From Nannocystis sp. (lineage in GTDB: Bacteria; Myxococcota_A; Polyangia; Nannocystales; Nannocystaceae), in NCBI GenBank assembly GCA_016712315.1, contig JADJRG010000013.1, positions 1,331,001 to 1,395,000 on the forward strand: a stretch of 64,000 bases of DNA, given 5' to 3'. The notes below the pieces were generated by a model that saw nothing but the letters and a program-made list of their open reading frames with translations, made no database searches and was not told the DNA's origin. The position numbers and the translations under genes are program-made. This document shows positions 16,971 to 27,000 of this stretch, in pieces (position 1 is the stretch's first letter; every line of letters begins with the position of its first letter).

Positions 16971-19900
16971 CTACCCCTGCGCGTAGGCCAGCGCGAGCAG
17001 GCGGTAGAGGGCGACCACCAGGTCCTCGGGCTCTGCCCCGCGCAGGCGCTGCTCTCGCGCCTGCGCCAAGGTCGCCCCCGCGATCAGCACCGCCGCCACA
17101 TAGACCTCCGCCGAGCTCGCCTCACGCGCCAGCGCCCGCTGGATCGTCTCCGAGCGCCGACCGATCTCCACCTCCCAGATCGCCTGCTCCCCCTCGCCGA
17201 CGCGCAGCCGCGCCGCCTTCCACGACAACATCGCCGCGTCGAGCGCGACCGCGCGCCCCAGCGCTTGTCGCAGGAGCTGCTGCAAGCGCTCCTGCCCGAA
17301 GCCGACCACCCGCCGCAGCGGCTGGCGCTGCAGCGACAGCCCGAGCGCCAGCGCCCGCCCCGGCGGCCCCTCGTCGACCGGCAGCAGGTCCGCGATCCAC
17401 TCCAGCGCCCGCGGCGCCCCGCGCAAGCGGCTCAGCAGCGCCGCCGACGCCTCCGCCTCCGCGCTCTCTGGCGGGTGCAAGAGCCGCTCTGCCAGCGCGC
17501 GCCGAACCAGCTCTCGCGCCAGCTCCCGCAGCCGCGCCGCCAGCGCCGAAGAGCCGACCTTCACCCCTTGTCGGGTCAACCACAGGCGGCCGCCGACCAG
17601 GTCGAGCGGCGCCGGCAGCGCGATATCATCGATGTGCAGGCCGCCCGCCCACAGCGCGATCTTCGCGGGCGCCATCGCGCGCTCGATCCGCAGCGACCCC
17701 GCCGCCAGCGGATCCACGACCGGCAGGCTCACCAGCGGCGGCGCGTCGTGGCCGTGGCGCCGCACCGCCGTCCTGGCCCCTGGGACATGTTCTTGGAGCA
17801 ACGCGCCGCCGCTGATCGCCGGCGCGAGGCCCAGCGCGCGGTGGAGCAGCCGCGCCTCCCCTAGCGTCGCCTCGATCACCACGCCCACGAGCTCGCGGCT
17901 CACCGTCTCGGTCAAGCACAGCCCTGGCGCCGGCCGCTCGCTCATCACCTCGCGCAGGCTCACCATCCGGCTCGGGTTCAGCGCCCGCGGGTCATAGCGG
18001 CGGAGCAGCGGCGCGTCCTCGAGGCCGTACGTCGGCGCCTCCAAGCAGCGCGCCACCAGCAGGTGGGCCACCAAGGCCGCCCGCGCCCGCGGATCCTTCG
18101 CCGCCAGCGCCCGCGCCCCGTCGACCGACTCGCCGCGGAGCAGCAGGTGGCGCTGCGCCTCCGCCGGCCGCGGCCCCAGCAGCGACTCCACCGCGACCGG
18201 CATCTTCCACAGCGCCGCGCGCCCGAGCACCCGCTCGCACAGATCGCGGCCGTGCGCGGTGAGCAACCAGAGGCGCTGCTCCGCGTCCGCCGGCTCGAGC
18301 GAGCGCCAGCGCTGGCGCTCATCGCCGCAGAGCACCCCGCCCTGCTCGCGCAGCATCACCAGCGCGTCCCCGAGCGAGCGCGGCTCGCCCCCCAGGGTCG
18401 CGCCGATCGGCAGCCGCAAGATCGGCGCGTCACGCCAAGCCAGCGTCAGCTCGCCGCCGACGATCCGCAGGCCCACGCCGACCGAGAGCGCCGAGCTCTC
18501 CGCCACCTTCGCGCGGACGAACGGCAGCTCCCACGGCGAGCTCGCCGCCAGCGCCGCCGCCCACAGCGCGTCCTCGCGCGCGCGCGCGGCCACCCGAACC
18601 CGCTCGAAGATCGACTCGAGCGCCGCCCGGTCGCCGCGCAGCGCATCGATCGCCACCCCGCCGCTCGGATCCTCGCTCACGAGCGTACACAGCAGCGTCA
18701 CCCCTGGGATCACCCGCCGCTCGTCGCGGCTCTGCGCGACCCCGCGATCATGCGCGAGCAGCAGGATCGCCCCCGCGATCGACGAAGGTTGCTTATGCAC
18801 CAGCGCCCGCAGCTCTAGCCGCAGCCGCTCCGCGCCGAGCAGCAGCTCCGGCTCCGCGAGCGGCACCTCGACCGCCGGCAACGAGCCCTCGAGGGCGGGC
18901 CGCAGGTCGACCCGCGCGAACGCCGTGCCCTCGCCGACGCTGCGATACGGCAGCGCCCGCAGCTCCTCGAAGCGCGCCTTCAGCGCCGCCAGCTCGGAGG
19001 GCCACAGCAAGAACACCCGCGCCTGCGCCGACGCCGGCACCGCCTCGCGCAGGTGCGCCCACTCGTACAGGAGGTCGCGGCCCTCCGTGATCCGCCGGCT
19101 GATCTCCGTGATCGAAGCCGGCCGCCCCGACGCGGTCTGGACCACCTCCAGCTCCACCGGCCAGATCACCTGCGAGCTGCCGCTCGCCCCTGGGAACGTG
19201 TGCGCGCGCGCGTCGTGCAGCCACGCGACCAGCAGCTCGAACGCGCCGTCACGAGCGACGCCCGCGCCATCGACGGTCAACCGCAGCCGCGGGCAGTCGA
19301 TCCAGCCGACGAAGGTCGCCGGGTCGATCCCGACCTCGCGCAGCGTCTTGTCGAGCGCCAGCAGCTTCACCCCGTCGCGCACCAGCCACGGCCCGCCGGC
19401 CGCGGCCACGCTCCCCCACACCGCGTGATCACCCAGCCGAACGCGCTGACCCGGCAGCGCCCGCGCCAGCGAGATCCCCGCCCGCACGTCGTCCTCCGGG
19501 TTCGGCTGCAGCTGCGCCCGCTTCCACGACGCCCCCACCTGGTCGAGCACGTCCGAGCTCAGCGCCAGCCACGAAGCCAAGCGCCGGCCGAAGCTCGGCC
19601 GCGGCGAGCGCACCCGCACCACCCACGACCCCGCCGCGCAGCGGGCCTCGGACTTGCGCTCGCGGTACGGGTCTTGGCCCGCGGCCGCCTCGCGGCGCTC
19701 ATAGGCGCGCGCGTCGCCGGCCGTGATCACCTCGATCAAAGATGGCCCTTGGGCCAGCCCCATATTCACCGCCGCGCCGACCAGCACCCGCCAGCGCGCC
19801 AGCGCCTCCTCGACCGTCAGCTCGCCGAGGCGGGTCGGCGCCTCATCGAGGCCCGCGAGCGCGAGGCCGCGCAGGTCGACCCGCTCCAGCGGCGCGCCAG

Positions 19901-20177
19901 GCGTCGTGAAGGTCAGCTCCACCGCCTGCTCCTCGCCCGCCGTGCTCGCCCCGGCGTGCGCCAGGATCACCGGCGACACCGCCAGCGACGCCGCCAGCAG
20001 CCCCTGCGTCCACTCCCACGGCCCGCCGCGCGGCACCTCTCGCAGGCGCAGCAGCGCCTCGGTGCGAGCCACGGTGAAGCGCTGCAGCTCGGCGGACTCG
20101 GCCCCGCCGCCGCCGTCGACGCGGCTGCGTTCGCGCACCGCCGCGGCGATCGCCGCGGGCAGCAGCCCCTCGCTCAT
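16971..20177 (-). CDS. large protein of unknown family, partner of the GHKL ATPase
   Basis: The 1068-residue product begins at ATG 20177, behind GGGAGG at good spacing, and its ATG overlaps the stop of the GHKL gene (ATGA). I recognise no domain, signal peptide, membrane segment or catalytic motif. It is Leu/Arg/Ala-rich and evenly soluble in character, with beta-rich sections (SWVVRVRSPRP, PRLRLTVDGAGV, LRLELRALVHKQ) alternating with long helices. The longer frame upstream to 20645 overlaps the GHKL gene and is not credible. Tight coupling implies that it acts with the ATPase, perhaps as the client-handling or effector subunit; that is inference. Confidence 0.75.
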   Translation of the reverse strand: MSEGLLPAAIAAAVRERSRVDGGGGAESAELQRFTVARTEALLRLREVPRGGPWEWTQGLLAASLAVSPVILAHAGASTAGEEQAVELTFTTPGAPLERVDLRGLALAGLDEAPTRLGELTVEEALARWRVLVGAAVNMGLAQGPSLIEVITAGDARAYERREAAAGQDPYRERKSEARCAAGSWVVRVRSPRPSFGRRLASWLALSSDVLDQVGASWKRAQLQPNPEDDVRAGISLARALPGQRVRLGDHAVWGSVAAAGGPWLVRDGVKLLALDKTLREVGIDPATFVGWIDCPRLRLTVDGAGVARDGAFELLVAWLHDARAHTFPGASGSSQVIWPVELEVVQTASGRPASITEISRRITEGRDLLYEWAHLREAVPASAQARVFLLWPSELAALKARFEELRALPYRSVGEGTAFARVDLRPALEGSLPAVEVPLAEPELLLGAERLRLELRALVHKQPSSIAGAILLLAHDRGVAQSRDERRVIPGVTLLCTLVSEDPSGGVAIDALRGDRAALESIFERVRVAARAREDALWAAALAASSPWELPFVRAKVAESSALSVGVGLRIVGGELTLAWRDAPILRLPIGATLGGEPRSLGDALVMLREQGGVLCGDERQRWRSLEPADAEQRLWLLTAHGRDLCERVLGRAALWKMPVAVESLLGPRPAEAQRHLLLRGESVDGARALAAKDPRARAALVAHLLVARCLEAPTYGLEDAPLLRRYDPRALNPSRMVSLREVMSERPAPGLCLTETVSRELVGVVIEATLGEARLLHRALGLAPAISGGALLQEHVPGARTAVRRHGHDAPPLVSLPVVDPLAAGSLRIERAMAPAKIALWAGGLHIDDIALPAPLDLVGGRLWLTRQGVKVGSSALAARLRELARELVRRALAERLLHPPESAEAEASAALLSRLRGAPRALEWIADLLPVDEGPPGRALALGLSLQRQPLRRVVGFGQERLQQLLRQALGRAVALDAAMLSWKAARLRVGEGEQAIWEVEIGRRSETIQRALAREASSAEVYVAAVLIAGATLAQAREQRLRGAEPEDLVVALYRLLALAYAQG

Positions 20178-21841
20178 CGGCCACCTCCCGTCGCCACCGC
20201 CGAGATCGCCGCCAGCGCCGCCTCCGCGTCGCACACCTCGCCGCCGCTGCTCGCGATCGCCAGCACCAGCGCCAGCACCGCGGCCGCCGGCGCCGCCGTC
20301 GCCGCCTTCACCGCGGCCCGCAGCAGCGGCTCCTCGTGGTCGAGCCACAGCGTACAAGCCTCGCGGCGCGCGGGCGGACCGCTCGCCAACACCAGCGCCA
20401 GCTCGCCGGAGCGACCCAGCTCCCGGCTGACCAGCGCCCGCGGGCTCCCGCCCCCGGTGAAGCGCCCGATCTTGAGCGAGACCTCGGCGAAGATCCCGCG
20501 GCTCAGGCGGCGCAGCGACCCCTCCACCGCCGCCCGCAGCAGCTCCAGCTCGGCCGACAGCGGCTCGATCGACTCCGCCCGCGCGAGCCCGCTGCTGAGC
20601 GGCATCAACGGGCAGCCGATCGCCGCCGCGAAGCCGCCGAGCCACCCGCGATCGTGCGCCTCACCGGCGATCACCGGATAACCGGCCGCGCGCGCCTCCG
20701 CCAGCAGCGCCTCGTCCGCCGCGGGCAGCGGCGCGGCCCCGACATACAGCAGCGGCAGGCCACCCAGCGCCTGCGCCAGCGCGTCCCCGCTGATCGCCCG
20801 AGCCGCCGCGCGGTCGCGGAGCAGCGCGACTCCGCCGATCCCCGGCCCCAAGCCCGCGCGTTCTCGCTCCAAGTGCCCGTGGAGGAACGCGTAGCGGCCG
20901 TGGCGCGCCTGATCCCACGGCTCACTCGCCGCCGCCGCCGCCGCGATCAGCTCACAGAGGCGCTGACGCAGCCCCTCGATCGCCGCCGCGACCCGCGCCT
21001 CGACGGGCCCCAGCCCGCCCTCGGTCAGCACCTTATCGCGCGCCATCGTCGTCCGCAGCCCCGGAGAATCCGCCCAGATTTGGAGGTGCTCGCGCGCCCG
21101 CCCCAGCGTCGACGCCAGCCCTGGCAGCAGCTCCAAGTCACCCTCCGCGAGCACCAACCCGCGGCGGAGCAGGATCACCCGCGGCGGCGCCGCGAAGGCG
21201 ACGTGGATGGTCGCGTCGCCCGCCGTATCCGCCCACGCCAGCTCGCCGTGCGCCATCTCTGGGCTGTCTTGGATCAGCTCTGGCGGCTCACCGCGCGCGC
21301 GATCCTCGAAGGTCAGCTCGAGCTTACAGAAGCGGCACCAGCGCCACAGGCTGTCGCGGATCGCCTCCGCGAAGATCGCCCCCTCGCTCGCCCGGCCGCG
21401 GCGGATCAGCGTCACCGTCGTCCCCTCAAACGGCCCCTCGATCGCCCGCTTCTCGAAGCGTCGGTCGGGGAAGAAGAGCACCTCCCAGGCCTCGCCGGCG
21501 CGCCCGGTCTGCACCAGCACCGCCTCCGGTTGCCACGCGAAGACGCTGACGAAGCCGATCCCGTAGCCGCCCGCCATCGTCCGGTCGTCGCTCTTGCTCG
21601 ACGCGAACAGCCGGGTCAGCTCGCCGTCGACGATCGCCTCGTCCATCCCGCAGCCGGTGTCCATCAGCTCGAGCGAGTACACGTGCGTGTCATCGTCATC
21701 GTCGGTCGGCCGCGCCTCGAGCACCACCTCCACCCGATCGGAGCCCGCGTCCATCGAGTTCTGCACGAGCTCGCGCAGGAAGTCGTAGGGCGACGCGAAC
21801 TGGGCGACCAGCCGGTCGAGGAGCGCCTGGACCTCGCTCAC
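20174..21841 (-). CDS. GHKL (Hsp90-like) ATPase domain protein
   Basis: The 555-residue protein starts at GTG 21841, one base after the stop of the upstream lipoprotein gene; the longer upstream frame overlaps that gene and is spurious. ATP-binding motifs of the GHKL fold are intact: N box E24-LVQ-N28-SM-D31-A, G1 box D61-TGCG, and G2 box G92-YGIGF. A section like the Hsp90 middle domain follows (WADSPGLRTTMARDKVL). The rest is Ala/Leu-rich without a match. Family members are chaperones, topoisomerases, MutL or sensor kinases; here there is no kinase His or toprim motif. The ATPase cycle presumably drives its coupled 1068-residue partner. Confidence 0.82.
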   Translation of the reverse strand: MSEVQALLDRLVAQFASPYDFLRELVQNSMDAGSDRVEVVLEARPTDDDDDTHVYSLELMDTGCGMDEAIVDGELTRLFASSKSDDRTMAGGYGIGFVSVFAWQPEAVLVQTGRAGEAWEVLFFPDRRFEKRAIEGPFEGTTVTLIRRGRASEGAIFAEAIRDSLWRWCRFCKLELTFEDRARGEPPELIQDSPEMAHGELAWADTAGDATIHVAFAAPPRVILLRRGLVLAEGDLELLPGLASTLGRAREHLQIWADSPGLRTTMARDKVLTEGGLGPVEARVAAAIEGLRQRLCELIAAAAAASEPWDQARHGRYAFLHGHLERERAGLGPGIGGVALLRDRAAARAISGDALAQALGGLPLLYVGAAPLPAADEALLAEARAAGYPVIAGEAHDRGWLGGFAAAIGCPLMPLSSGLARAESIEPLSAELELLRAAVEGSLRRLSRGIFAEVSLKIGRFTGGGSPRALVSRELGRSGELALVLASGPPARREACTLWLDHEEPLLRAAVKAATAAPAAAVLALVLAIASSGGEVCDAEAALAAISAVATGGGR

Positions 21842-21842
21842 G

Positions 21843-22355
21843 TCAGCGCTCGTCGGCGAAGTTAGCGAGCAGCGCGGCGAGCTCGGCGTCCTCGGACGCC
21901 AGGGCCGACAGCACGGACCTGACCTCAAAGCCAGCCGACTCGGGCGCCCCCCAGCGCCGCCGCGACTGGTAGCGGCGCGCCCCTTGCGGGTCGCCCTCGA
22001 GGGAGACGCAGTGATCAAAGCCCGGGCTCGGCTCGCAGCGCTCGACCCGGAGCGCCACCTCACGCCCGTCCTGAAGCAGCCGCAGCGTCACCTGCGACGG
22101 ATCGTCGCTGTCCTCGCTCCACGCGAAGACGTCGTGCCCGCCGCGGAGCAGCGACCCCCGGTAGAAGGATCCATAGCGGCCCTTACCCTCTCCTGGCCGG
22201 CTCACCACGAACGCGGCGATCGGCGCCCGCGGGCCCTCGGGCATCGCGTCGATCCACAGCCGTCCGCCGATCGAGACCTCACCATCACCGCAGCCAGAGG
22301 AGGCCGTGAGCAGACACAAGGACGCGGCGATGGCGATTCTGACGAGTGGATTCAC
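21843..22355 (-). CDS. lipoprotein of unknown function, first gene of the GHKL operon
   Basis: Starting at GTG 22355, the 170-residue product has a lipoprotein signal (IAIAASLCLLTASSGC) and a mature part with polar beta-type sequence (RLWIDAMPEGPRAPIAAFVV, SQVTLRLLQDGREVALRV). I do not recognise its family. The frame continues upstream to 22457, but that part overlaps the divergent gene and is not family-like. Its stop is one base from the GHKL start, so the three genes form a unit. Whether a lipoprotein truly works with cytoplasmic GHKL proteins is unclear; near its C terminus it reads SVLSALASEDAELAALLANF. Confidence 0.65.
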   Translation of the reverse strand: MNPLVRIAIAASLCLLTASSGCGDGEVSIGGRLWIDAMPEGPRAPIAAFVVSRPGEGKGRYGSFYRGSLLRGGHDVFAWSEDSDDPSQVTLRLLQDGREVALRVERCEPSPGFDHCVSLEGDPQGARRYQSRRRWGAPESAGFEVRSVLSALASEDAELAALLANFADER

Positions 22356-22424
22356 GGTGGAGTATCGTCGCAGGGCGCATGCCGCCGGGCAAGGCCCTGG
22401 GCGCCGCACTCGATCGAGGTCACG

Positions 22425-23552
22425 ATGAGCCACAACGACCGCACCACCAGCAACCAACGCAGCATCAGCGCCCTCCTCCTCGCCTCAGCCGTCGCCTTCG
22501 GCGCGTGCGGCAAGGACGAGCCCGCCCCCGCGCCAGCGCCGAAGACCGCCGCCAAGGCCCCCAAGAAGGCCGCCGGCCCCTCCGCGATCCAGGTGCTCGA
22601 CGCCGCCAAGAAGTTCTTCTCGCCGCTGCCCGCGCGCGCGGACTCGGCGACCAACCCCGCGACCCCAGAGAAGATCGCGCTCGGCCGCGCCCTCTACTAC
22701 GACACCCGGCTCTCGAAGAACCAGGAAATCTCCTGCAACACCTGCCACCAGCTCGACCGCTTCGGCGTCGACGGCGAGCCCACCTCGCCCGGCCACCGCG
22801 GCCAGCGCGGCGATCGCAACTCGCCGACCGTCTACAACGCCGCCACCCACTTCGTGCAGTTCTGGGACGGCCGCGCCGCGGACGTCGAGGAGCAGGCGCT
22901 CGGCCCGATCCTCAACCCGGTCGAGATGGCGGTGCCGAGCGAGGAGCACGCCGTCAAGACCTTGCGCTCGATCCCTGGCTACAAGGACATGTTCGCCGCC
23001 GCCTTCCCCGGTGAGGCGGAGCCGGTCACCTTTAAGAACATCGGCAAGGCGATCGGCGCCTTTGAGCGCGGCCTGATCACCCCAGGCCCCTTCGACGACT
23101 TCCTCGGCGGCAACATGGCCGCGCTCAGCCCCGAGGCGCTGCGCGGGCTCCAGTACTTCATCGACGCCGGCTGCACCAACTGCCACGCCGGGCCCAGCGT
23201 CGGCGGCACCATGTACCAGAAGCTCGGCACCATTAAGCCCTACGTCACCGCCGACGAGGGCCGCTTCAAGCTCACCAACAACGAGGCCGACAAGTTCTCG
23301 TTCAAGGTCCCTGGCCTGCGCAACATCGTCAAGACCGCGCCCTACCTGCACGACGGCTCCGCCGCCACGCTCGATGACGTGATCAACGTGATGGTCGAGT
23401 ACCAGGTCGCCAAGGGCTCGATCACCGACGACGAGCGCCGCGACCTCACCGCCTTCCTCGAGGCGCTCACCGGCAACGTCGACGCCGAGTACATCAAGAA
23501 GCCCGAGCTCCCCGAGAGCGGCCCGGAGACCCCCAAGCCTGATCCGGCGTGA
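22425..23552 (+). CDS. di-heme cytochrome c peroxidase (CcpA/MauG family) lipoprotein
   Basis: The 375-residue protein has a lipobox (FGAC, Cys28) and two c-type heme sites: C104-NTC-H108 and C250-TNC-H254. Around them are typical CCP segments (KIALGRALYYDTRLS, PTVYNAATHFVQFWDGR, FKVPGLRNIVKTAPYLHDGS). The family reduces hydrogen peroxide in the periplasm with electrons from cytochromes, or oxidises protein-bound cofactors in the MauG branch. ATG 22425 follows GAGG. It is divergent from the GHKL operon across about 70 bases. A Pro/Ala/Lys-rich linker joins the lipid anchor to the heme domain. Confidence 0.92.
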   Translation: MSHNDRTTSNQRSISALLLASAVAFGACGKDEPAPAPAPKTAAKAPKKAAGPSAIQVLDAAKKFFSPLPARADSATNPATPEKIALGRALYYDTRLSKNQEISCNTCHQLDRFGVDGEPTSPGHRGQRGDRNSPTVYNAATHFVQFWDGRAADVEEQALGPILNPVEMAVPSEEHAVKTLRSIPGYKDMFAAAFPGEAEPVTFKNIGKAIGAFERGLITPGPFDDFLGGNMAALSPEALRGLQYFIDAGCTNCHAGPSVGGTMYQKLGTIKPYVTADEGRFKLTNNEADKFSFKVPGLRNIVKTAPYLHDGSAATLDDVINVMVEYQVAKGSITDDERRDLTAFLEALTGNVDAEYIKKPELPESGPETPKPDPA

Positions 23553-23648
23553 GCCGCCCGCGCTCGCGCTTCGCCACCAACGACCGAGGCGCCGCTCGCC
23601 GCGAACACCGCAGCGGCCGGCGCCTCATCTCATCGTGCCGCTGCGCGG

Positions 23649-23870
23649 CTAAGGAGCCGGCTCTGCGTGGCCGTCGCTGCCTGTAAGGCTCGGCGTCACC
23701 GAAGGGGCCGCGCGCACTGGCCGAGAGATCGGCCGATTGAAGCGTTTTGCGACCGCGAGCAGCGCCGCGCGGGCGGCGAGGGCTGCTTTTTCAACGACCT
23801 CAGCGTTGACCTCAAACGGCTCGGGCAGGAGCGTCGCGTTGCCTTCGGGGTCGTCGTCGGCTGTGTTCAT
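23649..23870 (-). CDS. hypothetical small protein
   Basis: The ATG at 23870 gives 73 residues starting MNTADDDPEGNATLLPEPF, with GGAG 11 bases upstream. The middle (VNAEVVEKAALAARAALLAVAKRFNRP) is a likely amphipathic helix, and the tail is Pro/Ser-rich. The frame extends further upstream but the added part is Arg/Pro-rich noise. No family is recognised. It is downstream of the YhaN-like gene on the same strand, separated by about 200 bases without other features. Confidence 0.45.
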   Translation of the reverse strand: MNTADDDPEGNATLLPEPFEVNAEVVEKAALAARAALLAVAKRFNRPISRPVRAAPSVTPSLTGSDGHAEPAP

Positions 23871-24068
23871 CGGAAAAAATGCTCCACGGCGAACCTCTAC
23901 CGTACAGAGGATAGTGTGAGGGACCGGCGGGGCGTCAAGCGCTGATCCCGGCCTCGCCCTTGCATACGCGGGCCTCCGCCGCCGAAGTAACGCCGTCATC
24001 GGCGCCAAACAGCGCCGATTCGCGCGAATTGGTCCGAGCGCGCCGCCCTCGCTGCGCGCCAAAAAAGA

Positions 24069-27000
24069 TCAAAGCCCCCCAGGGATCTCCAGGATCGGCG
24101 CCTCTGGGGCGACCTGCGCCGCCATCTCGACCAAGTGGCGATGGCAGGTGAAGAGCAGCACCTGGGTCGAGCCGGCCACGCGCCGCAGCGCCTCCAGCGT
24201 CGCCTGCGCCCGCGCCGCGTCGAAGTTCACCAGGACATCATCCATCACCACCGGCAGCGGCTCTGCGCGGTCGCAGTAGTCCAGCACGTACGCCAGCCGC
24301 AGCGCCAAGAAGAGCTGCTCACGTGTCCCTGTGGACAGCGCGGCGGGCGCGCGCGCCTCGCCGTTGACGTCGACGAGCGCGAGCGTCTTGCCCTCGGGCT
24401 CCGGTACCACCCGCACGTAGCGGCCGCCGGTGATCGCCCCGCACAGCTCCGACGCGTAGCCGAGGATCGCCGACTGATGCTCCCGTGCGTGCCGCTCGGT
24501 GACCCGCTCGAGGATCCGCTGCGCCACGTGCACCTGCACATATCGGTCGACCTGCTCGGTCAGCTCCGCCACCAGCGACTCCATCTCCGCGCTCACCCGG
24601 GCCGCCCGATCGCTGCCGAGCGACTCCAATTCTTGGTCGAGCTTGCCCTTCTGCACGGCGAGCCCGGCGCGCTGTTGGTCCGAGCGCTCCAGCTCGCGGC
24701 GCAGCGCCGCCTCCTCCTCCCGCCACTGCGAACCTGTCCCTTGGCGCAGCTCTTCCTCATCCACGCGGCGCCCCTCGCCGCCGCCCAGCGTCCGCGCCAG
24801 GCGACGCTCCAGCGCGACCGCCCGCCCCTCCAGCTCCTCACGCGCGCCCGCGGCCGCCGCCCAGCGCGTCAGCGTCGCGACCACCGCATGCCAGGCCGCG
24901 CTCCCTGCCTCCTCGCCGGCCGCGCCGCTGCCGCCGCCCGCGGCATCGCCTGGCGCCGCGTCATCCCGCGACGACCACCCCGGCGCGTCGCCGCCGCTCC
25001 CCGCCGCGCCGTCGCCGCTCGCCGAGCGCCCCTTCACCGACTCAAACAACGCGCGCAGCGCCTCGCGCCGCGCCGCCAGCGACGCCGCCGCCGCCGCCGA
25101 GTCCGCCTCTTTCGCGGCGGCTGCCGCCAGCGCGTGCTCACGCGCGACCGCAGCCGCCTCCAAGCCCCGCCACCGCCCGCCCAACACCTCGATCACCGAC
25201 TCAGGCGCGCGCCCCAGCGCGTTCACCTGGAGGCGCCCCAGCAGCGCCGCCGCCTCCTCGTCAAAGCCCCTCAGCTCCGCCTCGCGGCCCGCGAGCGCCC
25301 GCTCCCGCTCCCGCAGCGCGGCCGCGCGCGCGTCGTACTCGCGCCGCCGCTCGACCTGGTGCAGCGCCGCCAGCGGATCGAGCTCGCCCGGCAGCCCGAA
25401 CGCCGGTAGCAGCGCCGCCACCTCCGCCGCGAGCCTCGACTCCTCCGCCTGCGCCGCCGCCAACCCGGCCTTCGCCAGCGCCGTCGCCGCGGTCAACGCC
25501 GCGGCCCGCTCCTTCGCCGCCGCCTCCCGGACCCGCCGACCCTCCTGCGCTCGCTCGAGCTCGCGCAGGCCGCGGACCATCCCTGCCCACGACAGACCTG
25601 TCCCACCGAGCAGCCCGCGCGCACGCGCCTCGAGCGCCGCGAGGCGCGGCCGAAGCTCCGCCACGCGCGCCTCGCGGAGCTGCTGCGCGCGCGCCAGATC
25701 TTGCGCGCGCGAGACCGCCCGCAGCCACAGCCCCGCCTCCCTGGGCGGCGCGAGGCCGCACGGCGCCCACAGCGCCTCCGCGCTCGCCATCGCCGCCGCC
25801 GCCGCGCGCGCTGCGGCCTCCTTCTCCCCCTTCAGCGCCGCCGCGCGCGCTCGCAGCTCCGCCGCGCGCGCCTCCAGCGTCCGCGTCGCGACCACCGCGT
25901 CGGCCTCAGCCAGCAGCCGATCGGCCAGCGCGTCGGCCTCGACGATCGCCGCCGCGAGGCCTCGAAGCAGCCCATAACGCTCGATCTCGCTGATCGCCAC
26001 GCGCTCGCGCAGCCGCCCCTCCAGCGCCTCGAACGCCGCCTCGCGGGCCGCCCGCGCCGCCGCCAGCGCCTCACCGCTCGGCAGCGCCCGCGCCGCCGTC
26101 AGCGCCTCGATCTCCGCGCTCACCTGCGACAGCGCCGCCGTCACCCGCTCCTCCTCGGCGGCCATCATCAGCGACGCCTGCGCCGCCGTCGCTGACGCCT
26201 GCGAGCTCGCCATCAGCGCCTCGGCGCTCGGCAGCCGCAGCGCCGCCAACCCCTCGGGCGCCGGCCGCGGCTCAACGCCCGCCAGCAGCGCCTCCACCTC
26301 CGCCGCGAAGCCCCGCGCCTCCAGCGCTGCCGCCTCCATCTCCGCCCGCTGCCCCGCCGCCGCCTCCACCTCGAGCAGCAGCGCCGCCGCCCCCGCCTCC
26401 TCCGCCCGCTCACCCGCCGCCGCGGCCGCCGCCGCCGCCGCAGCCAGCTCCGCCGCCTCTCGCCTGGCTGTCCCAGAGGCCAGGCTCACCTTCTCACGCG
26501 CCCCGCGCCAGCGCTCGACCGCCGCCCTCAGCCGCTCGCGCAGCGCCGCCCGATCGGCCTCACCCGCCCCGCCCGCTGCGGCGGGATCGACGGCGCCATC
26601 GCCCGCACCCTCGGTCTCGAGCCCCAGCGCCCCCGCCTCCGCCGCCAGCCGCGAGCGCTCTAGAAGAACCGCCGCCCGCTCGGCGGGCACCTCACGGCGA
26701 AGGCGCGCGATCGCGTCCACGCGGCGCAGCAGCCCCTCGATCGCCCCCCCCTCGGCCCGCAGCCCTGGGTCGTCGGCCAACCCCGCCGCGCGCGTCACCA
26801 GGCGCACCCGCTCCTCCTCCAGCGCCGCCACCGCCCGCGCCTGCGCCTCGACCTCCGCGACCAGCGCCCGCGCCCGCCCCGCCTCTGCGCTGGTCAACGG
26901 GCTCTGGTTCGCCGGCGCCGCCAGCCCCGCGGCGACCGCCTGCTGCTCCGCGAAATCATCCGCCGCCGCGGCCAGCCGGCGCACCCGATCGAGCCGCGCG

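Noticed and set aside
20178..20645. N-terminal extension of the 1068-residue protein
   Set aside because: It overlaps the C-terminal part of the GHKL ATPase and is Arg/Gly-rich; ATG 20177 with GGGAGG is far better.
22485..23351. Minus-strand frame opposite the cytochrome c peroxidase
   Set aside because: Val/Ala/Gly/Arg-rich shadow of a gene with two intact heme motifs.
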